Below are positions 30,770-35,372 of a stretch of 35,372 nt of DNA, in pieces. The first letter of the stretch is position 1. Each line of letters opens with the position of its first letter. The notes beneath the pieces are model-generated. The model did not search any database and had not been told where the DNA came from. It saw nothing but the letters and a program-made list of their open reading frames with translations. A program made the translations under genes and the position numbers. The stretch spans positions 1 to 35,372 of the forward strand of contig VFZX01000033.1 of assembly GCA_016871015.1 (NCBI GenBank). The letters run 5' to 3'. This stretch comes from Acidobacteriota bacterium (GTDB lineage Bacteria; Acidobacteriota; Terriglobia; Bryobacterales; Bryobacteraceae).

Positions 30770-31990
30770 TTACTTGCGGCGCATCGCTTTCTCGATATCG
30801 GCTGGTTTCCGCGGCAACCTGCGGGATAACACCTCGGCTCCATTCTTCGTGATGAGGACCATGTCCTCGATCCGGACGCCGATCTGTTCCTCCGCGATGT
30901 AAACACCGGGCTCGATCGTGATCACCATTCCGGGCTTGAGCTCGAGCGCTGGATCCGTCAAGTCATGGACATCCAGGCCGACGTGGTGGCCGAGGGAATG
31001 CAGATAGAACTTCTCCAGTCCATGGGCGTTGACGTACTTGAGCGCGATGCCGTTGAGGGAGTCCTCCCCGGTGCCGAGCAGTTTCATCCCCGGTTTCGCC
31101 GCCTGGATGGCGGCCTCCTGCGCGCCGATGACCACCTCGTACACTTCCCGTTGGCGTGGGGTGAACCGGCCGCTCACAGGGATCGTGCGCGTCAGATCGG
31201 CCGCGTAACCAGTGCATTCCGCCCCAACGTCCATCAGCAACAGTTCGCCCCGGTCCATACGCCGCCGATTCAAAGCGTAGTGCAGGATTACCGCGTTGGG
31301 GCCGGCGGCTACGATCGGGGAGTAGGCGCTGCGCTCGCAGCCTTGTTCGAGGTAAACCTGGGTCATTGTCGCCGCGACCTGGTACTCATAGAGTCCCGCG
31401 GCGGTCCGGCGCCAGGCGGCCAGATGGGCATCGACACTGGCGTCGGTAGACCGGCGGATCAGCTCGATCTCGCGGTCGGACTTGATCATGCGGAGTCCGG
31501 CGATTGGTTTGGTGAGATCCTCCGTGGCGCGGCCCGCGGCCTTGGCGGCTCTTTCCGCGGCGGCCGATTTCGGCATGGCGTAGACCGGCGCGGAACCGCC
31601 GGCCAGGTCCTTGAGAATCTCATCGAACCGCTGCGTGCTCGTGACTTCCTGAAATCCGGTGGCTTTGGGAGCGTCCGGATCGCGGGAGTCGAGCTTGCGC
31701 CCGGTGTAGCGCTCGCGGACTTCGTTGCGGTCCGGCAGCAACAGGATCTCCCGTTCGGGCGCCAGGATCAGCCAGGCGTTCGGCTCCCGCCAGCCGCTCA
31801 GATACAGGAAGTTGGACTCTTGGAAGAATCCGCCACGCAGGCCGCCCTTTTCCTGTTCGGTGGCGCCGTCGAGGACAATGACCGCACCCGGAAGCGCTTG
31901 TTTCAGCGCGCCTCTCCGCTGCTGATGCTCGGAATGGGAAATGCTCGCCTGGAGCCATCCGGCGAAAATCAGACACAGGATCAGAAGCAC
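30770..31990 (-). CDS. pepP: Exported Xaa-Pro aminopeptidase-like M24 metallopeptidase
   Basis: A 406-residue aminopeptidase P-type protein. An N-terminal AMP_N domain (RGALKQALPGAVIVLDGATE, FFQESNFLYLSGW) precedes the pita-bread catalytic domain. The five dinuclear metal ligands are present: Asp in LLLMDVGAE, Asp in YAADLTRTIP, His in HSLGHHVGLDVHD, Glu in VITIEPGVYI and Glu in GVRIEDMVLIT. It removes an N-terminal residue before proline. The start was set at GTG 31990, giving VLLILCLIFAGWLQAS, a signal peptide, so the enzyme is probably periplasmic. The open frame continues far upstream, but only as antisense to the divergent PQQ dehydrogenase gene. A TATACT lies only 8 nt upstream of the GTG, so the message could be nearly leaderless. 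Confidence 0.87.
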   Translation of the reverse strand: MLLILCLIFAGWLQASISHSEHQQRRGALKQALPGAVIVLDGATEQEKGGLRGGFFQESNFLYLSGWREPNAWLILAPEREILLLPDRNEVRERYTGRKLDSRDPDAPKATGFQEVTSTQRFDEILKDLAGGSAPVYAMPKSAAAERAAKAAGRATEDLTKPIAGLRMIKSDREIELIRRSTDASVDAHLAAWRRTAAGLYEYQVAATMTQVYLEQGCERSAYSPIVAAGPNAVILHYALNRRRMDRGELLLMDVGAECTGYAADLTRTIPVSGRFTPRQREVYEVVIGAQEAAIQAAKPGMKLLGTGEDSLNGIALKYVNAHGLEKFYLHSLGHHVGLDVHDLTDPALELKPGMVITIEPGVYIAEEQIGVRIEDMVLITKNGAEVLSRRLPRKPADIEKAMRRK

Positions 31991-32074
31991 TGTTCCCCAG
32001 TATAGGCTGGGCTCCGCTGCCGGTTTGGGAAATCGATCGGGATGGGCTATCCTGGTGCCGTAGCAGAAGCAATC

Positions 32075-33901
32075 ATGAAGCGCAGTTTTCAAGCGGCTGT
32101 CCGGCTGGCCGCGGTTCTCCTCCTCGCTAACGCATTCGCGCAGGATCCGCCGGAATCGGTCACGCGCGGCACCAAAAGATTCAAGAAGACGGTGGTCGTA
32201 TCCGGGCTCGACGGACCCTGGGAGATCACCCTTGGGCCCGACCAGTGGCTGTGGGTTACTGAGCGGACCGCGGGCCGCATCACCCGCGTCAACCCAGCCA
32301 CTGGCGAGCGCAAGGTGGCGATCACGATCCGGGAGTCGTCCGCTCCAGGCGGGCAGGACGGGCTGCTCGGAATGGCGATCGAGAGCAGTGGCAAGGTCTA
32401 TGCCGCCTACACCTACGTCGACAAGACCAAGGCGCCAGACGCGCGGGTGGCGGACCCGGCCAGTCCGTACCGCAACCTGTACGGCAAGATCGTTCGCCTG
32501 ACCTACGACGCCACCACTGGGACACTCTCCAATCCCGTGAACGTCATCACCGGACTCCCCGCGGGCAACGACCACAACGGCATGCGGCTGGCCATCGCCC
32601 CAGATGGCAAGCTCCACTTGAGCATCGGCGACCAGGGTAACAATCAACTCGGCAATTTCTGCCACCCGGTCCTTTCGCAACGGCTGCCGGTGCAGGCTGA
32701 GATCGCACGCAATGACTTCGCCGCCTACGAGGGCAAAACGCTCCGGATGAATCCCGATGGATCCATTCCAAAGGACAACCCGAAGCTGAACGGCGTGGTG
32801 AGCCACGTCTACACCTACGGCCACCGGAATCCGCAGGGACTCGCTTTCGGACGCGGCGGTGTCCTGTACTCAACCGAGCATGGTCCGAAGACCGACGACG
32901 AAGTGAATGTGCTCACCTCCGGTTCCAACTACGGATGGCCCAATGTCGCCGGAATGCGGGATGACAAGGCGTACCGTTTCGCGCGCTGGGCAGAAGCCAC
33001 AACACCCTGCTCCCGGCTCCGGTTCAGCGACCTGGCGATCCATCCCACAGTTCCGAACGAACCCGAAACGGCGTTCAAGCAGCCAATGGCCGATCCGATC
33101 GCGACGATGTTCACGGTCGCAACGGGATTCAATTTCGAAGATCCGAAATGCAAGGGCGTCAACTACATCTGCTGGCCGACCACCGGTGTGTCGGGCGTCG
33201 AGCATTACACCGGCGGCATTCCCGGTTGGGATTCGGTGCTGTTGATCCCGACTCTGAAGCGCGGGTCGCTCTACGTGCTTCCGCTCACCAAGGATGGGAA
33301 AAAGGCGGCTGGACATATGAGCCGCTACTTCCAGTCCGAGAACCGGTACCGCGACACGGCGGTGAGTCCGGACGGCAAGACCATCTACATCGCCACGGAT
33401 CCGGACGGTTTGACGGAATCCCGGTCCGGTAGCGTGACGACGGAGATGCGCGACAAGGGTGCGATTCTGGCATTCACCTACGTGAGTGAGGACGGGCCGG
33501 AAACAGTCGACGAGCAGCCGGCGGTCACCCGGGCCGAGCCTGCCGCGCCGCCAACGGTGGCCGCCGGACAGGGAATCGCCCCGCAGTTCACCGCGCGCCA
33601 GGTGACAGACGGAAAGAAGGCGTACGACACCTACTGCGCGGTCTGCCACGGCAGCACGCTCACCAACGGGACGTTCGGGACGCCGCTGGCGGGTCCGTAC
33701 TTCAATGGCAAGTGGCGCGGCCGGACGGTGGCGGCGTTCCATGAAAAGTCGCGGACCATGCCGCCCGCTTCCCCGGGGTCGCTGCCGGCCAAGGCGTACG
33801 CGGAGATCGTCGCTTACATGCTCGAGGTCAACGGATTCAAGCCGGGCGCGGCGGAGTTGCCGACCGGTGGGGATGGGCTCGGGCGGATGGTGATCCGTTA
33901 G
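32075..33901 (+). CDS. Soluble-type PQQ sugar dehydrogenase fused to a C-terminal cytochrome c domain
   Basis: A 608-residue exported protein with a signal peptide (1-23, ending ANAFAQ). Residues about 30-470 form the six-bladed propeller of soluble glucose dehydrogenase (GdhB-like). The catalytic His167 is in NDHNGMRLAIAPDG and is followed by LHLSIGDQGNNQLG. The PQQ-binding Arg is in YTYGHRNPQGLAF, and TEHGPKTDDEVNVL and GSNYGWPNVAGM give further cofactor and calcium contacts. After a Pro/Ala-rich linker, a monoheme cytochrome c domain has CAVCH at 521-525 and a likely Met ligand in RTMPPASPG. Electrons from the sugar (aldose to lactone) would pass to the heme within the same chain. The ATG at 32075 gives a normal signal peptide. 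The aminopeptidase gene is divergent. Confidence 0.92.
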   Translation: MKRSFQAAVRLAAVLLLANAFAQDPPESVTRGTKRFKKTVVVSGLDGPWEITLGPDQWLWVTERTAGRITRVNPATGERKVAITIRESSAPGGQDGLLGMAIESSGKVYAAYTYVDKTKAPDARVADPASPYRNLYGKIVRLTYDATTGTLSNPVNVITGLPAGNDHNGMRLAIAPDGKLHLSIGDQGNNQLGNFCHPVLSQRLPVQAEIARNDFAAYEGKTLRMNPDGSIPKDNPKLNGVVSHVYTYGHRNPQGLAFGRGGVLYSTEHGPKTDDEVNVLTSGSNYGWPNVAGMRDDKAYRFARWAEATTPCSRLRFSDLAIHPTVPNEPETAFKQPMADPIATMFTVATGFNFEDPKCKGVNYICWPTTGVSGVEHYTGGIPGWDSVLLIPTLKRGSLYVLPLTKDGKKAAGHMSRYFQSENRYRDTAVSPDGKTIYIATDPDGLTESRSGSVTTEMRDKGAILAFTYVSEDGPETVDEQPAVTRAEPAAPPTVAAGQGIAPQFTARQVTDGKKAYDTYCAVCHGSTLTNGTFGTPLAGPYFNGKWRGRTVAAFHEKSRTMPPASPGSLPAKAYAEIVAYMLEVNGFKPGAAELPTGGDGLGRMVIR

Positions 33902-33933
33902 GGCGCGGACGGAAGCGGTGTACAATCTCCATC

Positions 33934-34191
33934 GTGAGGCGAACGCAGCTCTTTCTTGACGAACCCACATGGGAGGCCCTACACCGTCTTGCCAAGCAGG
34001 AGGGCACTACCATTTCCCACGTCGCGCGAACAGTGTTGCGTGAGAAAGTCCTCGGCTCCCCAGCCGCGAGAGCCCAGGCGATGGAGGCGGTCATCGGGCT
34101 CTGGGCAGATCGCACCGACATTCCTGATTCCACCAAGTTCGTCCGCAGCTTGCGGCGTGGCAGCCGCTTAGAGAGGATCATCGGCAAGTGA
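33934..34191 (+). CDS. Ribbon-helix-helix-like antitoxin (VapB-type)
   Basis: An 85-residue protein starting at GTG 33934. The N-terminus RRTQLFLDEPTWEALHRLAK and EGTTISHVARTVLREKV has the strand-helix-helix pattern of RHH repressor antitoxins. The C-terminus (RTDIPDSTKFVRSLRRGSRL) is the flexible part that would bind a PIN toxin. The stop overlaps the toxin start as GTGA. VapB-type antitoxins repress their own operon, although no palindrome was identified upstream. The gene is intact while its toxin is broken. Confidence 0.78.
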   Translation: MRRTQLFLDEPTWEALHRLAKQEGTTISHVARTVLREKVLGSPAARAQAMEAVIGLWADRTDIPDSTKFVRSLRRGSRLERIIGK

Positions 34192-34560
34192 CGGTTTTGG
34201 TGGATTCCGACATCCAGATTGAAGTGCTGCGTGGCCGCGATGCCGATTGTTGACCGGTGGAGGGAACTCGCCGAGCCTTGGCGGAGTGTCGTTTACTCGC
34301 CAGTCTCGTGCGCGGAAGTGTGGGCTGGGGCAAGGCCCCTGGAATTCGACCGGATAACGGCGCTGTTCGCGAGTATGAAGTCGTGCCGATCGATGCCTCG
34401 ATAGGGCGGCTGGCTGGCGACTTCGTGCGGCTCTACCGAAAGAGCCATTCGGTTGAGCTTCCCGACGCTTTGATCGCGGCAACGGCGGTCGAACATCGCG
34501 CCCCGTCTATGGACCAGGAATCGCAAGCATTATCCGATGAAGGACGTCGAATTCTATTGA
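34188..34560 (+). pseudogene. PIN-domain toxin (VapC-like) with three frameshifts
   Basis: Read across three frame changes, the region encodes an almost complete PIN ribonuclease. It begins VTVLVDSDIQIEVLRGRDA (first catalytic Asp). After a shift near 34240 it reads IVDRWRELAEPWRSVVYSPV, then SCAEVWAGARPLEFDRITAL. After a shift near 34381 it reads VVPIDASIGRLAGDFVRLYR, then ELPDALIAATAVEHRA (second acidic patch). After a shift near 34503 it reads RLWTRNRKHYPMKDVEFY and stops at 34560. Acidic residues and family length are preserved, so decay is recent, or the indels are assembly errors. The stop overlaps the convergent neighbour by 7 nt. Confidence 0.85.
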
Positions 34561-35372
34561 GTGGGAATCCGGTTGAGCGTGTAGTACCCGGCCGGGTGCA
34601 CCAGCGGCTCACCGGTCTCCGACCTCACCCCTTCCGCATGGACCTCGTGGACGTAGGTGGGCCGCAATCCGTCCACAGCCAGGTGCACGGACCGGCGGTC
34701 CGCTGACAACTTCGCGGATCGCACCTTCAGTTCCTGGGTGTTGATCTCCGGACTCCCATACGCCGGGTGGTACAGATACGTGTAGCTGCTCACCCGGTAG
34801 GATCCGGGCGATTCCGCGCTCCGTGGATCCACCGGCTTGGTGAACACGAGCTCGAAGCCGTCGGGACGGGCGGGCATCCGCAGGATCTCGAACGGCGTCT
34901 TCCCGGTCCAGACGAGCCGCTGCAGCCCGTACGAACTCGTCCCAAGCGAGTTCCAGCCGCGATTGGTCAGGCCCGCGAACAGGGATCCGTCCCGGCCCCA
35001 GCCCAGCCGCACGACCGCGCTATCGAAGCCTTCGCGGAACGGAAAACAGGCGCCCTGGTAGTCGCCATCCACCTTCTCGAGCCACACGCGCATCACCAGC
35101 GACAGGGTGAAATCGCCAACAAACAACTGGTCCCCGAACGGGCCGAACTTGCCGCCGGTCCGGTCGCACACGGCATCGGTCGCGCTCATGCCCATCTTGC
35201 GGTAGGGGAACCAGACGGCGGGCATCACCAGGTCCGGCACGCGGCGCAGGGCTTCGTCCAGCGGAATCCCGCGGGCGACATCGCTGGCGTTGCGGCCGGC
35301 ATGCTTGAGCGCGTCCGGATGGCCGTGGAACGCACCGGAACGGATATGGTGCAGACTGTTGGTAGGCACCCA
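34554..35372 (-). CDS. C-terminal part of a large exported PQQ/heme-type dehydrogenase-like protein (continues beyond window)
   Basis: At least 271 residues are visible, ending with TAG at 34554-34556. The phrases HHIRSGAFHGHPDALKHAGR, AVWFPYRKMGMSATDAVCD, GPFGDQLFVGDFT, RVWLEKVDGDYQGACFPFRE, VRLGWGRDGSLFAGLTNRGW and LVWTGKTPFEILRM match the end of a beta-propeller domain seen in large membrane-bound dehydrogenase-like proteins of Planctomycetes, Verrucomicrobia and Acidobacteria. YTYLYHPAYGSPEINTQELK, then VDGLRPTYVHEVHAEGV and VHPAGYYTLNR form the terminal Ig-like module. The N-terminus lies outside the window; the nominal start near the edge is not a real one. The substrate is unknown. Confidence 0.8.
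   Translation of the reverse strand, partial: WVPTNSLHHIRSGAFHGHPDALKHAGRNASDVARGIPLDEALRRVPDLVMPAVWFPYRKMGMSATDAVCDRTGGKFGPFGDQLFVGDFTLSLVMRVWLEKVDGDYQGACFPFREGFDSAVVRLGWGRDGSLFAGLTNRGWNSLGTSSYGLQRLVWTGKTPFEILRMPARPDGFELVFTKPVDPRSAESPGSYRVSSYTYLYHPAYGSPEINTQELKVRSAKLSADRRSVHLAVDGLRPTYVHEVHAEGVRSETGEPLVHPAGYYTLNRIPTQ

Noticed and set aside
31991-32824. N-terminal extension of the M24 aminopeptidase
   Set aside because: The extension is antisense to the divergent PQQ dehydrogenase. The signal peptide starts at the GTG at 31990, so the extension is not translated.

Overview
The window is about 35 kb of GC-rich bacterial DNA that reads like an acidobacterium, most probably of the Solibacter/Bryobacter group. 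This is inferred from gene content. There are three very large Oar-type TonB-dependent receptors with the acidobacterial layout (one 5'-truncated, one intact with a carboxypeptidase-regulatory-like domain, one without it). There is also a VWFA protein of the acidobacterial type, Tat-exported versions of enzymes that are usually cytoplasmic, and a PQQ sugar dehydrogenase fused to cytochrome c. No rRNA, tRNA or CRISPR array was recognised.

Left part (1-10.2 kb). After the start of a KTSC-type small gene (minus strand, cut by the window edge) and a receptor that has lost its 5' half, a tight minus-strand run extends from 10187 down to 1769. It encodes a GT87-like membrane glycosyltransferase, an acyl-CoA mutase large subunit, a pentaheme cytochrome c, a Tat-type FMN alpha-hydroxy-acid dehydrogenase, a complete Oar-like receptor, a GNAT acetyltransferase and a small unknown protein. 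Most gaps are under 25 nt or are overlaps. The mutase carries the Phe/Gln pair typical of isobutyryl-CoA mutase rather than the Tyr/Arg pair of methylmalonyl-CoA mutase. A divergent PduO-type cobalamin adenosyltransferase (10212) could supply its cofactor.

Middle (11-18.2 kb). Mostly ordinary genes: a receptor without the N-terminal domain, a VWFA protein and RluD-like pseudouridine synthase (minus), GalU with a GT39-like membrane protein directly abutting it, and Dps.

Accessory stretch (18.2-25.2 kb). A two-gene nucleotidyltransferase module has decayed by frameshift and deletion and is then split by a complete 1115-bp IS630-family element with a clean TA target duplication. A Tat-exported SelA-like PLP protein, an outer-membrane barrel and an SDR follow. 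Next comes a 1.5-kb island (small partner, Fic protein, truncated tyrosine recombinase) bounded by a 373-bp direct repeat. That repeat duplicates the 3' ends of the SDR gene and of a BtuC-like permease gene, with about 12 differences between the copies.

Right part (24.9-35.4 kb). A second tight minus-strand operon runs from 30528 down to 24872: a 7-TM-like protein, a HAD phosphatase, a miniature amidohydrolase-shell lipoprotein, a methyltransferase with a zinc ribbon, then BtuF-, BtuD- and BtuC-like vitamin B12 import proteins. A perfect 13-bp inverted repeat lies in its leader. Upstream are an exported M24 aminopeptidase and a divergent soluble-type PQQ glucose dehydrogenase/cytochrome c fusion. 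Then comes a VapB-like antitoxin whose VapC partner has three frameshifts, and finally the C-terminal part of a large exported dehydrogenase-like protein that runs off the window.

Two themes recur. One is B12 use (mutase, adenosyltransferase, importer). The other is periplasmic oxidation of small molecules linked to c-type cytochromes (FMN dehydrogenase with pentaheme cytochrome; PQQ dehydrogenase-cytochrome fusion). Three toxin-antitoxin-like modules occur, and two of them are broken.
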